A stretch of 64,000 nucleotides of DNA, taken from positions 1,903,775-1,967,774 of the forward strand of contig CP003096.1 in the NCBI GenBank assembly GCA_000233775.1, in the 5' to 3' direction. Positions 52,094-61,593 of this stretch are shown piece by piece (within the stretch, counting starts at the first letter, position 1; every line of letters begins with the position of its first letter). The notes beneath the pieces were generated by a model. That model saw only the letters and a program-made list of their open reading frames with translations, ran no database searches and was not told the origin of the DNA. Made by a program: the position numbers and the translations under genes. The stretch is from Thermovirga lienii DSM 17291. Its GTDB lineage: Bacteria; Synergistota; Synergistia; Synergistales; Thermovirgaceae.

Positions 52094-52537
52094 GTGGGAA
52101 GCACTCTTGTAAGGTCGGGCAACATCATATCCTTGCGGCTGGAAGACGGAAGCGACTTGCTTCCAGAGCTCAAACACTTGCTGGAAAAGGAAGCAGTAAA
52201 GGGCGCAGTCATACTCTCGGCCATAGGTATGCTCAGAAACTTCACCATCGGATGGCTGGGGCCTGAAGGATACGTCAAAAAGGAATACAACGAACCCTAT
52301 GAGCTTTTGAGCATCAGTGGAACCGTGAACATTATGGAGGACGGAGGAGTGTTCATCCACCCCCACGCAGCCCTTTCCGGCCGCGACCATTCTACCGTAG
52401 GAGGGCATCTTTTCAGCGGAGTGGTTCACAACACCCTCGAAGCAGTATTACTTGTTCCAGAGGGCGTCTCTTACTACCGAAAAGAACTGGAAGAGGGAGG
52501 GTACAAAAAATTCTGCCCGCAAAGAGAGGAAAATTAA
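52094..52537 (+). CDS. PPC/DUF296-domain protein
   Basis: A 147-residue single PPC domain from GTG 52094, with AAAAGGAGG upstream. The core HPHAALSGRDHSTVGGHLFSG and the GAVILSAIGMLRNFTIGW segment match the family. In plants the domain is joined to AT-hooks; bacterial single-domain proteins form trimers and may bind metal or small ligands. Function unknown. It is divergent from rsmG, and its last codons overlap the likely true start of the nuclease gene. Confidence 0.85.
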   Translation: MGSTLVRSGNIISLRLEDGSDLLPELKHLLEKEAVKGAVILSAIGMLRNFTIGWLGPEGYVKKEYNEPYELLSISGTVNIMEDGGVFIHPHAALSGRDHSTVGGHLFSGVVHNTLEAVLLVPEGVSYYRKELEEGGYKKFCPQREEN

Positions 52538-52587
52538 GACGTTTACTTTGGCTGCTAGTTCCTATAATATTATTTGCCCAATTATTC

Positions 52588-53319
52588 ATGGGGCTTCCTG
52601 CAGAGGCCTATCTGCAGGAAGCCTTTGCCGTAAAGGTATATGATGGCGACACCATTGAGGTAATCCTTCCAGACGGAAGCAAGAAAAAGGTGCGGTACCT
52701 CGGAATAGACACCCCAGAGCTTCATCACCCTCAAAGGGGGGAGGAGGAGCTCGGCAAAATTGCAGCAGCCTTCAACGCTCAGCTTGTCATGAAAAAGGCC
52801 ATAATACTCGAAGTGGACGTTCAACCTTACGACAGGTACGGGAGACTTCTTGCATGGGTCTGGCTATCCCCAAAAAACAAGGACCTTTTGGTGAACGAAA
52901 TCATAACCAGAAACGGGCTTGCTATGCCTTTTACCCTAAGCCCCAACGTCAAATATACAGATCGCATAATAAGAGCTTTCCGATTGGCCTTCAAGGAAAG
53001 AAAAGGGTTTTGGGACAAAGCCTGCCGAAGGGTTTTCACCTCCGAACAGGCTTGGAACGAACTTCCCTCATTGGCGGGGAAATTTATAACCCTGAAGCTC
53101 ACCATACGGGAGATAGAACGGTCGTCCAACAAGGTATCCCTCGTGGATATGAACGGAAAGATGAGAGTAGTGATATACAACGATGACCTTCCCCGGTTCT
53201 CCAAAACGAAATTCGAAAAGAACCTAACGCTGTACGTTGCGGGAAAGCTCAGGACAAGCTTCCAGGGAGGGCAAATGAAACTGGCTGACCCCATACAGAT
53301 AATCAAGATGAAACATTAA
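52588..53319 (+). CDS. Secreted staphylococcal-type nuclease with a C-terminal OB-like domain
   Basis: 243 residues from ATG 52588. VYDGDTIEV, VRYLGIDTPE and YDRYGRLLAWVW are the thermonuclease calcium-binding and catalytic elements. Residues about 170-243 form a separate OB-fold-like nucleic-acid-binding domain (ITLKLTIREIERS to LADPIQI). The ATG has no ribosome site. The same frame upstream reads LRRLLWLLVPIILFAQLFMG before PAEA, a clear signal peptide, back to ATT 52510 or CTG 52513 after GGGAGGG. So the protein is probably exported and starts with a rare codon inside the preceding gene. Confidence 0.85.
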   Translation: MGLPAEAYLQEAFAVKVYDGDTIEVILPDGSKKKVRYLGIDTPELHHPQRGEEELGKIAAAFNAQLVMKKAIILEVDVQPYDRYGRLLAWVWLSPKNKDLLVNEIITRNGLAMPFTLSPNVKYTDRIIRAFRLAFKERKGFWDKACRRVFTSEQAWNELPSLAGKFITLKLTIREIERSSNKVSLVDMNGKMRVVIYNDDLPRFSKTKFEKNLTLYVAGKLRTSFQGGQMKLADPIQIIKMKH

Positions 53320-53361
53320 CCCCAAAGTTTTTCACAACTAAATGCCAACTTGTCCACTAGA

Positions 53362-53410
53362 ATATCCACAAATCCACATATTTTTCCACTCTTGTTTCCA
53401 CTTATCCACA
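53362..53410 (+). promoter_or_regulatory. DnaA box cluster
   Basis: ATATCCACA (53362-53370, one mismatch) and the perfect consensus TTATCCACA (53402-53410), with AATCCACAT between them. The short spacing suggests cooperative DnaA binding. Confidence 0.6.
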
Positions 53411-53422
53411 TGTATGGGTCTA

Positions 53423-53438
53423 TGTTTCACGTGAAACA
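53423..53438. promoter_or_regulatory. parS site 1, perfect
   Basis: TGTTTCACGTGAAACA, a perfect 16-bp palindrome identical to the widely conserved chromosomal parS consensus. ParB is encoded 2.9 kb away. Confidence 0.95.
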
Positions 53439-53454
53439 TTTTCTCCGGCTGGTG

Positions 53455-53470
53455 TGTTTCACGTGAAACG
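53455..53470. promoter_or_regulatory. parS site 2, one mismatch
   Basis: TGTTTCACGTGAAACG differs from the consensus only at the last base. It lies 16 bp after parS site 1. Confidence 0.9.
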
Positions 53471-53649
53471 TATATCCTTAATCATCCTCAAGTAGTATAA
53501 TTTCCCTGTGGGAGTGTTGCATTTATATACGTATTTTTCCTGATGTTTTATGCTTTATTTTCTGCAAAAATAGACATCGTATAGGCTTTTCAACCTAAAC
53601 CCAACATCTGAATACATCTGGCAGGATCACCTGTTCTGTGAGGAGATAG

Positions 53650-56600
53650 ATGGAAATGAAAAAATACATGAAGATTCTGTTCGTAAGCCTCTCTATAGCA
53701 TTCATCGCTTTTGGAGGAGGGGTTTTGTATCTCTCCCAAAAGGATGTGGCTGTAGATTATGCCAAGGCCAGTGCCCAGCGCATGGCCTCAGAAAAGCTGG
53801 GAGCCACTCTTTCTGTGGGCAAGATCTCTGGGAACCCTATTCGGGGATATACCGTCTCAGGTATATCACTAAATAAAGACGGTATCCTCATAACCAAGGC
53901 TCGGGGGTTGTCTCTAAAACTTGACCCCCTAGCCCTACTGTTAGGTAAGACCAAAGTGCGAAGCGTTAAGTTGAGTGGAGGAGAGATTTTCGCTGATAAC
54001 CTTCCCTCTTTGTTTACAGGTCAAGAAGAAAAGACCCTTGAAAAGCTACCCGACATAAAGCTCTCCATTGTCCAAAGCACTATACGAACGAAAGAATCCT
54101 CCGTAGGCCTTGACTCTGTAAGGCTTTCCTCGAGCAATGGGGCCCTTTCCCTTCACGGCAAGGTTTCATTCAAAGGGCTCTCCTCTGAACTTGAGGGAAG
54201 GGGTAGCTTCAAAAACGGCAAGCTTTCCCTGGAGAGGTTCAAAGCGACCATAGGTAAGGGAAATATCGAAGTTAAGGGAGATATTTACCCTACGGTGGCA
54301 TGCACAGGCAAGGTCTCTGACCTTGACTTAGAAGTTGTATCCTTTTTGTGGCCCGCCCTGAAGGATAAAGGCTTCAGTGGAAGTTTCTCCACGTCCCTTG
54401 AAATCGAGGGGCCATGGCGTGAAGTGGGTCTCAGGGGAAGTTTGAGCATGGACAAAGGGCAAATATGGGGCATACCTGTAGAGGGACTTAGATCCAACTG
54501 GTGGAGTAGAGGCAGGAAACTATGGTTTGAGGACATATCTGGCTTCGCAAATAACTCTAAGGTCTCTGGAAAGCTTGGAATGCTCTTTAGCGCCCTTCCC
54601 CCGGAGCTTTACTTCGATTTGGATGTACAAGATGGGGAACTGGTCCAATGGACTAAAACCTTCCCTTGGCTGGGGTTTGCTTCAGGAAGCATAGAAAAGG
54701 CCCATATAGGCTTCGCAGTGAAAAGGGGCAAAGTGGTGGGGCCCGCGCGGGTTGAGGCCTCCTCCGTGACCATGGCTGGACAACCCATAGAAAACCTTAC
54801 AGCCACGCTGGACTTCAAGGAAAACTATACATCCTTGGTCACCATTTCAGGCAGGTGGCTTGATGCTCCTGTAGCTGGTTCAGGGATAATCCGCATAAAA
54901 GAAGGGCCTTATTTTGACTTTACCCTTTCTGGAAAGGGTATCGCACTGAACAAGGCTAGAACCATCGTTCCCGTGGAGGGCATGAAACTTGAGGGCCTTG
55001 CGGGCGGTACCGTGAGAATAAGTGGAACTCCAGGCAAAATTTCGTCAGATGGCAAGCTTTGGTCTGAAAAGATAAGGGTGATGGGACATCTGATAGAGAA
55101 TCCTGCAGTGGAGTTTGCCTATTCCAATTCCATGCTGCAGGTTAAAGACTTGTCCGCAACGTGGAACAGCCTACCTATACGGGGGTCGGGGAAAATATCC
55201 GGATTGGGCACCCAGAAGGCATCTTTGCTCTTCAGCGGAACTGGAGGAAAGGTAAACCTATCGAAAGTCCTGCAGGCTGCAGGGATATCCATCCCCAACT
55301 TGAAAGGTGAGGTTTCAACTTCATGGAAGGTAACTGGAAGCATAAGCAACCCTGATATCTCCCTGAGCTTCTCATCTAGCTTTATAAAGGGACCTTACGA
55401 CATAGAGCTTTCGGACATCACCATGTGGACCGACCTTCCCTTATCGGCCATAAGCCAAAGGACCCCAACGGCAAAGATCTCCTTCAAGGCCCAAAAGGGA
55501 AGCCTAAGGGGCCTCCATACTGGCCCTATCTCAGGCAAAGCATCATATTCTCAGAAAGAAGTACTTTTAGAAGGACTATCCTTAAGCCTGTGGGATAGCC
55601 AGTTGACAGCTAAAGGCAAAATCCTCATGCCCCAGAAAGAGAAAGAAGCGCCCCACATGGAGTTTGAGGGCTCCGTAGAGAAGGCCAATCTGGCCAAAAT
55701 GGGGGAGCCCTTCAAACTGCCCTTGAAAGGAACACTGAACGGCACCTTCAAAGTTACGGGAAGCCTCCTTTCCCCCGAGGTCGCAGCGAGTTTTTTGTGC
55801 GACGAACTGACCTTTAGGGACTATTCTTTCAGTAACGCAGAAGGTCAAATATCCGTGAAGGATGGGATAGCCAAGATAGTTAAAGGCACCGCTCGAATAG
55901 GGGAGGGAACCGTCTCCGTAAAGGGCTCTTTCCCCATTAAAAAGGAGAAAGATGCGGACTTGTCCCTTTCCATAGAGGGCAACAACCTGGATCTTGCTCT
56001 TTTTACCAAGGAATCCCGACAAGCAAGGGCCATGAACCTAGGTGGGTTGATCAACCTAGCAGTTGAGGCTTCAAGGAGCAGAGGCGATTGGTCAGGTAGT
56101 GGCGAGATTAATTCCGACACCATAAAACTTCACGGTTTAACGATAAGCAACTTCCACGCTCCTTTATCCTTCTCCGGTGACTTCCTTAAGGTCTACAAGG
56201 CCAAGGGGACCTTCTACGGGGGAAGCGCCACTGCGGACGCTCTCTTCAACCTAAGGACGGGCAAGTGGTCCGCCATGATCGCAACCTCCAACACCAACAT
56301 CGAGGGAGTAGTGAAGGACGCCTTGAGCCTCAAGGGCAAGGTCACGGGGAAAGGCGACCTGAACCTCAACCTAGAAGGATCCTTTACCAAACCCATGCCC
56401 ATAAAGGGAAATGGTCGTTTCTCCGCAAAGGACGGAGAGATATCGGATTTCAAGGCTATCAAGATAATAGCTGCACCCCACGGCCTTTCGTCCATCCGCT
56501 ACAGCAACGTGGAAACCTACTTCAACATCTTGGGCAACACCCTCACTTTGATGCCTGGAAGCCGCATGACGGCCTATCCTCAGGATCCCTTGTACCGGTA

Positions 56601-57033
56601 CCTCACCGCCGACGGGACCCTGGGGCCTGGTTCAAGCATAAACTTAAACTGCAGTGGCAACATAAACATGCAGACCCTCAATGCCCTGGTGGGGGCCATA
56701 CAGGGAATAATGGGATCAGACATACAAAACCCACAAGAGCTCCTTTCTGGCCTCTTGGGAGGCCTGGTTGGGGGGCTGTCGAAACAGGACTTCCGGGACG
56801 TTTCCTTCCACGTTTCCGGAACGTGGGAGAAACCTATGATATCCAACATAAAGGTCTATTCTCCTGCAAAGAGTCAGCCTATACCTGAAGACAATACAGA
56901 CCCATCGGTGAAAGATGACCAGACCAAGGTCAACATAAACATCCCCACCAATGGGTCTGACGAGAGCGTTGGCGATCAGCTGAAACAGCAAATACTGGAA
57001 CAGATATTCAAACAGTCTGTACCCAGCGAATAG
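53650..57033 (+). CDS. TamB/AsmA-like inner-membrane-anchored transport protein
   Basis: 1127 residues. One N-terminal membrane helix (residues about 6-28) is followed by a very long, repetitive beta-strand region with many short G-x-Phi-x-hydrophobic repeats, as in TamB, AsmA and YhdP-like lipid-transfer bridges. The C-terminal part (about 830-1080) has the TamB/DUF490 pattern near residue 940 (SAKDGEISDFKAIKI). The tail is polar. Such proteins carry phospholipid or help outer-membrane assembly, which supports a diderm envelope. Start has AGGAG 5 nt upstream. No tamA is adjacent. Confidence 0.82.
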   Translation: MEMKKYMKILFVSLSIAFIAFGGGVLYLSQKDVAVDYAKASAQRMASEKLGATLSVGKISGNPIRGYTVSGISLNKDGILITKARGLSLKLDPLALLLGKTKVRSVKLSGGEIFADNLPSLFTGQEEKTLEKLPDIKLSIVQSTIRTKESSVGLDSVRLSSSNGALSLHGKVSFKGLSSELEGRGSFKNGKLSLERFKATIGKGNIEVKGDIYPTVACTGKVSDLDLEVVSFLWPALKDKGFSGSFSTSLEIEGPWREVGLRGSLSMDKGQIWGIPVEGLRSNWWSRGRKLWFEDISGFANNSKVSGKLGMLFSALPPELYFDLDVQDGELVQWTKTFPWLGFASGSIEKAHIGFAVKRGKVVGPARVEASSVTMAGQPIENLTATLDFKENYTSLVTISGRWLDAPVAGSGIIRIKEGPYFDFTLSGKGIALNKARTIVPVEGMKLEGLAGGTVRISGTPGKISSDGKLWSEKIRVMGHLIENPAVEFAYSNSMLQVKDLSATWNSLPIRGSGKISGLGTQKASLLFSGTGGKVNLSKVLQAAGISIPNLKGEVSTSWKVTGSISNPDISLSFSSSFIKGPYDIELSDITMWTDLPLSAISQRTPTAKISFKAQKGSLRGLHTGPISGKASYSQKEVLLEGLSLSLWDSQLTAKGKILMPQKEKEAPHMEFEGSVEKANLAKMGEPFKLPLKGTLNGTFKVTGSLLSPEVAASFLCDELTFRDYSFSNAEGQISVKDGIAKIVKGTARIGEGTVSVKGSFPIKKEKDADLSLSIEGNNLDLALFTKESRQARAMNLGGLINLAVEASRSRGDWSGSGEINSDTIKLHGLTISNFHAPLSFSGDFLKVYKAKGTFYGGSATADALFNLRTGKWSAMIATSNTNIEGVVKDALSLKGKVTGKGDLNLNLEGSFTKPMPIKGNGRFSAKDGEISDFKAIKIIAAPHGLSSIRYSNVETYFNILGNTLTLMPGSRMTAYPQDPLYRYLTADGTLGPGSSINLNCSGNINMQTLNALVGAIQGIMGSDIQNPQELLSGLLGGLVGGLSKQDFRDVSFHVSGTWEKPMISNIKVYSPAKSQPIPEDNTDPSVKDDQTKVNINIPTNGSDESVGDQLKQQILEQIFKQSVPSE

Positions 57034-57042
57034 GCACCGAAA

Positions 57043-58014
57043 CTAGTACTTTCTCAATATTTCCTCCAATGTCAGGTGGTCAATGTTGCCACCTGATATT
57101 ATTATGCCGGTTTTCCTGCCCCAGCCTGATATCTTGCCGGAAAGGAGGGCCGCTACGCCAACAGCCCCGGCACCTTCAACTACCTGGTGATGCTCTCTGA
57201 AAAGCCATACTATCGCTTTTGCGATTTCCTCCTCCGTCACCGCAACAAAGCCCTTTACTCTCCTTCTTGCAAGGTCCAAAAGGCTTTGGGGAATCCAACC
57301 CGTAAGGCCATCTGCCAAGGAGTCCTTATATTCCACCTCTACAACCCTTCCCGTGGGCCAAGATGCCACATAAGGCTGTGAGGAAACTGACTGGACTCCC
57401 CATATTTCAACGTCAGGACGAAGGGTCTTGGCTGCCAGGGCTATCCCTGAGATAAGGCCGCCACCACCTGCAGGAACTATGATTGTGTCTATCTCGGGCT
57501 CATCCATCATCATCTCCAGCCCTGCGGTGCCCGCCCCACAAATGATGTATGGGTCCTCAAAAGAGGAAATGTACGTCATTTTCTCCTCTCTCTCCAAACT
57601 GTGAGCTTTCGCTTCCGCATCGTCGTAAAAATGGCCTGCCACTACGAGGTCCACCCATGGACCACCGTACCTTTTTATGGCCTTTTTCTTGGTTTCAGGA
57701 CACACCCCAGGCACGCATATGGTGGCCTTCACCTTCAGCATGGACGCTGCAATGGCTATGCCCTGGGCATGGTTTCCGCTCGAGGCCGTGACAACGCCCC
57801 TTTTCTTCTCTTCTTCGGTTAAGCTGAACATCTTGTTCAAGGCACCTCTCACCTTGAAGGAGCCCGTAAGCTGCTGATTTTCCCATTTCAAGTAGACTTC
57901 ACCACCTGCAATCTCCGACAACGGCAGGGATTTTTCCGTTGGTGTATGCCGCACCTTCCCTTTTAGAAATCTTGCTGCAAGAAGCAGGTCTTTCATGGAT
58001 GGGTTGATGAACAT
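57043..58014 (-). CDS. Threonine/serine dehydratase-like PLP enzyme
   Basis: A 323-residue fold-type II PLP enzyme without the regulatory ACT domain of biosynthetic IlvA. The PLP lysine is in GSFKVRGALNKM, and the glycine loop is PAGGGGLISG. NHAQGIA follows at the substrate site. It probably deaminates threonine or serine in a catabolic role. A racemase-type activity is possible in this fold. It converges on the TamB gene and is divergent from the HAD gene. Confidence 0.87.
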   Translation of the reverse strand: MFINPSMKDLLLAARFLKGKVRHTPTEKSLPLSEIAGGEVYLKWENQQLTGSFKVRGALNKMFSLTEEEKKRGVVTASSGNHAQGIAIAASMLKVKATICVPGVCPETKKKAIKRYGGPWVDLVVAGHFYDDAEAKAHSLEREEKMTYISSFEDPYIICGAGTAGLEMMMDEPEIDTIIVPAGGGGLISGIALAAKTLRPDVEIWGVQSVSSQPYVASWPTGRVVEVEYKDSLADGLTGWIPQSLLDLARRRVKGFVAVTEEEIAKAIVWLFREHHQVVEGAGAVGVAALLSGKISGWGRKTGIIISGGNIDHLTLEEILRKY

Positions 58015-58078
58015 TCCTGCACCTCCTCGAATAATGCTTTTTCTGATAGTATAAACCCACTGCTAAGGAGGGTGAAGG

Positions 58079-58885
58079 ATGACTTTCAAATTGGTGGTTT
58101 TGGATTTGGATGGGACCTTATTGCGTCCCGACAACAGCATATCTTCTAAGACTCAAAAGACAATCGCAGAGTGCATCAAAAGGGGAATTTGCGTTACCAT
58201 AGCCACTGGAAGGCTTTTTCCCTCTGTCTTGCCTTTTGCGAAGGCATTGAACCTGAAAGACCCCCTCATAACAGCAAACGGCGCAGACATAAGAAACCCA
58301 AGAACCAACGAGCAATTATTTTTCCGGCCTATAGACTCCCGTACTGCCAGGGAATTAATGGCTTTTTTCAAGGACAGAGGGTGGTATATCCAGTCATACG
58401 TGGGAGATAACCTTTACGTGTACGAAAGAAACGAAACCGCTCTAGAGTATGGGAGACTCACATTCCTGGATCCCATAGAGCTAAAAGAAAAGCTTTTCAC
58501 CTTGAACGAAAGCCCTACCAAGCTTTTATCTATAGCAAAAAGCCCTGAAGAGGCCGTACTCATACGTAAAGCTGTGCAGGAAGAGTTTGGCGAAAGGATT
58601 TATGCTGCAGTAAGCAACCGACTCTTCGTGGACATGGCTCACCCTGAAGTCAGTAAAGCCAGGGGAGTAAAGATCTTAATGGAGAAGATGGGCATTAAAA
58701 GCAATGAAATGATGGCCATTGGGGATTCGGAAAATGACCTTCCCCTCTTTGAGATGGCAGGTTTTTCGGTTGCCATGGGAAACGCTAGAAAAGAAATCCA
58801 GGACCGCGCAGATGCTGTAACCTCGCCTAACTATGACGATGGAGTAGCTGCGGCCCTGGAAAGGTACGTGCTCCAAGATCCTTAA
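58079..58885 (+). CDS. Cof-type HAD-IIB phosphatase
   Basis: 268 residues. HAD motif I is DLDGTLLRPD, motif II ATGR, motif IV GDSENDLPLFEMAG, and a type IIB cap lies between. GVKILMEKMGIKSNEMMAIGDSEND is conserved for Cof-like enzymes. It dephosphorylates sugar phosphates or cofactors such as FMN; the substrate is unknown. GGAGGG precedes the ATG. Confidence 0.92.
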   Translation: MTFKLVVLDLDGTLLRPDNSISSKTQKTIAECIKRGICVTIATGRLFPSVLPFAKALNLKDPLITANGADIRNPRTNEQLFFRPIDSRTARELMAFFKDRGWYIQSYVGDNLYVYERNETALEYGRLTFLDPIELKEKLFTLNESPTKLLSIAKSPEEAVLIRKAVQEEFGERIYAAVSNRLFVDMAHPEVSKARGVKILMEKMGIKSNEMMAIGDSENDLPLFEMAGFSVAMGNARKEIQDRADAVTSPNYDDGVAAALERYVLQDP

Positions 58886-58913
58886 AGCACCCTACGGGGC
58901 CCTTTGGGGACCC

Positions 58914-60071
58914 TCAAACCAAGGTTTTCAAGGCCTTTATGACCGTAGATATCTCCTCTTTTGTGTTGAAATACCCCACGCTGAGCCTCAGGGCTCCCTG
59001 GGGAAAACTTCCTAAAGTCTCGTGAGCCACCGGCGCACAGTGAAGGCCAGGGCGAGCCTCGATACCATACTCATCAGCCAACTTAAGGGCCAAGGTAGCG
59101 TTATCGCCATCTTGAGGGTTAACGGCGAAGACGCTGAGGCGCCCCTGCATGGTTTTTTTGCCGTAGAGGGTAAGCTTTTTCATATCCAATATTGCCTCAA
59201 GAAGAAGCTCTCCCAGCTTTTTTTCCTTCTCTCGTATGGTTTCCAACCCCGTTTTTCTTATCCATTCCAGGGCCGCTGAAAGTCCTGCAATGCCAGGCAA
59301 GTTGGGAGTCCCGGCCTCAAACTTGTCTGGTAGGCTCTCCGGCTGAACTTGAAGGTGGGACAAACTTCCCGTGCCTCCCTCCACCAAGGGCTTTACTCTC
59401 TCAGCAAAGGAAGGTTCCCATACTATGCCTCCTGTTCCCTGGGGCCCCATAAGGCCCTTATGTCCCGTAAAGCAGAGGGCAGCAAGACCAAGGTCCCTAG
59501 CGGAGATATCCAGAACCCCAGCGGTCTGGGCGCTATCCAAGACCAATGGAACGCCGTACTGCCTACACAACTTGGACACTTCCTCAATGGGTTGGATGGT
59601 TCCGCAGACATTGCTGCAGTGGCTCATGACCGCCAGGTCTTGGCCTTCTTTCAGGGCTTGTTCGAAGCGTTCCAGATCCAACGTGCCGTCAGAAAAACAC
59701 GGCGAAACGGTAACCTTTACACCCCTCTCAGACTCCAGCCTTCTTAGGGGGCGCATCACGGCGTTGTGCTCCATAGATGTGGTAACCACCCTGCTAGAGG
59801 GCCGTAAAAACCCCTTCAATACTACGTTCAGGGCCTCGGTGACGTTGGATGTGAAGGTTACGTACCTGGGGTCTTCGTCCTTGTAGCCGCCGAAGAAGGA
59901 TGCCAGTCTCTCCCTGGTCGTTGTAACCAAGTCCAAGGTCTCCAAGTCCCTAGAACTGGAGGAACCTCTGGCCAGGTTGGCCCCAGAGCTGGTCATGAAC
60001 TGGTACATTGCCTTTGGCACCTCTTCAGGTTTTGGCCATGAAGTTGCCGCGTTGTTCATATATATTCCCAT
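58914..60071 (-). CDS. Cysteine desulfurase-family PLP protein (class V aminotransferase)
   Basis: About 385 residues from the ATG at 60071 after AAGGAGGTG. NNAATSWPKPEEVPKAM is the characteristic start of the TIGR01977-type branch. The PLP lysine is in FTGHKGLMGPQGTGG. SHCSNVCGTIQPIEEV and LHCAPVAHETLGSFPQGALRLSVG resemble SufS/CsdA, with an active cysteine in the last segment (GLHCAP). It may mobilise sulfur from cysteine for selenium or Fe-S metabolism. No iscU or sufU is next to it. Confidence 0.87.
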   Translation of the reverse strand: MGIYMNNAATSWPKPEEVPKAMYQFMTSSGANLARGSSSSRDLETLDLVTTTRERLASFFGGYKDEDPRYVTFTSNVTEALNVVLKGFLRPSSRVVTTSMEHNAVMRPLRRLESERGVKVTVSPCFSDGTLDLERFEQALKEGQDLAVMSHCSNVCGTIQPIEEVSKLCRQYGVPLVLDSAQTAGVLDISARDLGLAALCFTGHKGLMGPQGTGGIVWEPSFAERVKPLVEGGTGSLSHLQVQPESLPDKFEAGTPNLPGIAGLSAALEWIRKTGLETIREKEKKLGELLLEAILDMKKLTLYGKKTMQGRLSVFAVNPQDGDNATLALKLADEYGIEARPGLHCAPVAHETLGSFPQGALRLSVGYFNTKEEISTVIKALKTLV

Positions 60072-60221
60072 CTCTTTCACCTCCTTTTCTTGCTCTTTAT
60101 AAACTCCTGCTCGGCAATTTTAACACTATTTTTGCTGAAAAATCCGTTCTTTACGTATATAATTATTACCTAGTGGGGGTTTTTATTTTTGTTTTTCTGT
60201 TTATTCAAGATAGGAGGGGAA

Positions 60222-61580
60222 ATGGTGAAAAATTCAAGACTATTAAGGTTTTCCGTTCAGGGAGTCTTTCTGGTCCTTCTTACCTGGATAGGCTACAGAC
60301 ACCAGGTTGTAGGCGGAGGTCCTTCCGGAATACCTCCGGTGGATGCTTTTTGTCCCTTTGGAGGGTTGGAGGGGCTTTTTCAAGTTATGACCTCCGGGGT
60401 TTGGCTTCGGAGGCTTGCTCCGAGCTCTTTGATTCTTTTTCTGCTCCTTGTTGGCGTTACTTTGGTGCTTGGAAGGGCCTTTTGCGGCTGGATTTGCCCC
60501 CTTGGAACGTTGGGGGAGTGGAGCGCCTCTTTGGGGCGGAAAATGGGCATAAAACCCAAAAAGCTACCCAAAAGCATAGATGGCCCTCTGAGATACCTTA
60601 AATACCTCATTTTGGCGGCCATAATTGGGGGAACTTGGAAATTGGGCACCCTGGTATGGAGAAATTATGACCCTTGGGTTGCATGGATGCATCTTTCAGC
60701 GTTTTTCGAAGCATTTCCAGAAAAACCCGGAGGCTTTATTGTGCTTTTTTTGACGGTCATAGGGGCCAGCTTCTTCATAGAAAGGTTTTGGTGTAGGTAT
60801 TTATGCCCTCTGGGCGCTTTTCTCGCAATACTTCAAAAGGCTTCTTTAACCAAGATAACCAGAAGTGAGCGAAGCTGCGTTCACTGCCATAATTGTGGAA
60901 GATCCTGCCCTGTGGAGCTTGACCCCGAAAATGTGGAGGTAGAAAGGAGCGCAGAATGCATAGCCTGCGGTAGGTGTGCAGAAAACTGCCCCATAGATGG
61001 TACTCTCTTTTTCGGGATCAAGAAAAAGAAGCTATCTGTTTCGCTGGTGGGGCTTGCCACGGTGCTTTTGCTCTTAGGAGGCATAGCAACAGCTAGGTTA
61101 AGTGGCCTTTGGCAAACCTTTGCTCCCATACCTTCTTCCATAACAGGCCCTGCCGCCGTAGATTCCCTGTACGGATGGATGACCATAACTCAGATGGCAG
61201 AAGTCCTCCATGTAAGCCCCAAGGAGTTCTTAAAGCTCGGAGGCCTGGATGAATCGACTCCATTGGACGTAAGGGTCAAAGATATCCCCGGTATAGACGA
61301 TGAAGCTCTCAAGGAGCGCATCAGGGAGGCTCTATCTGCTCAGGAGGCCTCTAAAAAGACGTCCTCCTTCATTCCTTCCCCAGAGGAAATAAAAGGAAGC
61401 ATGACCATGAGACAAGTAGAGGAAATCTACAAGGTCCACGGAGAGGAAGTCTTCACCCTGGCTGGATGGCCTGACAACCTCAGCAAAGAAAAACCTCTCA
61501 AGGACCTTGCAGTTGAACTTGGCAAGGAAGTGAGCCAGATAAGGGATGCCGTAAAGAAATTGCTTGAAAAAAACCAGTAA
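60222..61580 (+). CDS. NapH-like membrane polyferredoxin with an unrecognised C-terminal double repeat
   Basis: About 452 residues from the ATG at 60222 (GGAGGGG upstream). Membrane part: CPFGGLEG, GRAFCGWICPLGTLGEW and CRYLCPLGAFLAI are the periplasm- or cytoplasm-facing cysteine motifs of NapH/NosR-type quinol-linked proteins. Two [4Fe-4S] ferredoxin motifs follow (CVHCHNCGRSCPV and CIACGRCAENCPI). After another helix come about 145 residues with two similar helical units: GWMTITQMAEVLHVSPKEF and GSMTMRQVEEIYKVHGEEV, each ending in a PLD/PLKDL element. Likely an electron-transfer protein; the C-terminal domain is not one I recognise. Confidence 0.85.
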   Translation: MVKNSRLLRFSVQGVFLVLLTWIGYRHQVVGGGPSGIPPVDAFCPFGGLEGLFQVMTSGVWLRRLAPSSLILFLLLVGVTLVLGRAFCGWICPLGTLGEWSASLGRKMGIKPKKLPKSIDGPLRYLKYLILAAIIGGTWKLGTLVWRNYDPWVAWMHLSAFFEAFPEKPGGFIVLFLTVIGASFFIERFWCRYLCPLGAFLAILQKASLTKITRSERSCVHCHNCGRSCPVELDPENVEVERSAECIACGRCAENCPIDGTLFFGIKKKKLSVSLVGLATVLLLLGGIATARLSGLWQTFAPIPSSITGPAAVDSLYGWMTITQMAEVLHVSPKEFLKLGGLDESTPLDVRVKDIPGIDDEALKERIREALSAQEASKKTSSFIPSPEEIKGSMTMRQVEEIYKVHGEEVFTLAGWPDNLSKEKPLKDLAVELGKEVSQIRDAVKKLLEKNQ

Positions 61581-61593
61581 AAAGTGTTAGTAG

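Larger units (their letters stand above)
53320..53649. other. Origin-like intergenic region (DnaA boxes and parS)
   Basis: 330 bp without a gene. From left to right: AATATCCACA and related boxes (53361-53380), a perfect TTATCCACA (53402-53410), parS at 53423 and 53455, then an AT-rich stretch (53480-53640) that holds the TamB gene leader. Content and the nearby rsmG-parA-parB suggest an origin-proximal partition locus. Confidence 0.65.

Noticed and set aside
56265-56888. 207-codon plus-strand frame inside the TamB-like gene
   Set aside because: Out-of-frame shadow with low-complexity composition.
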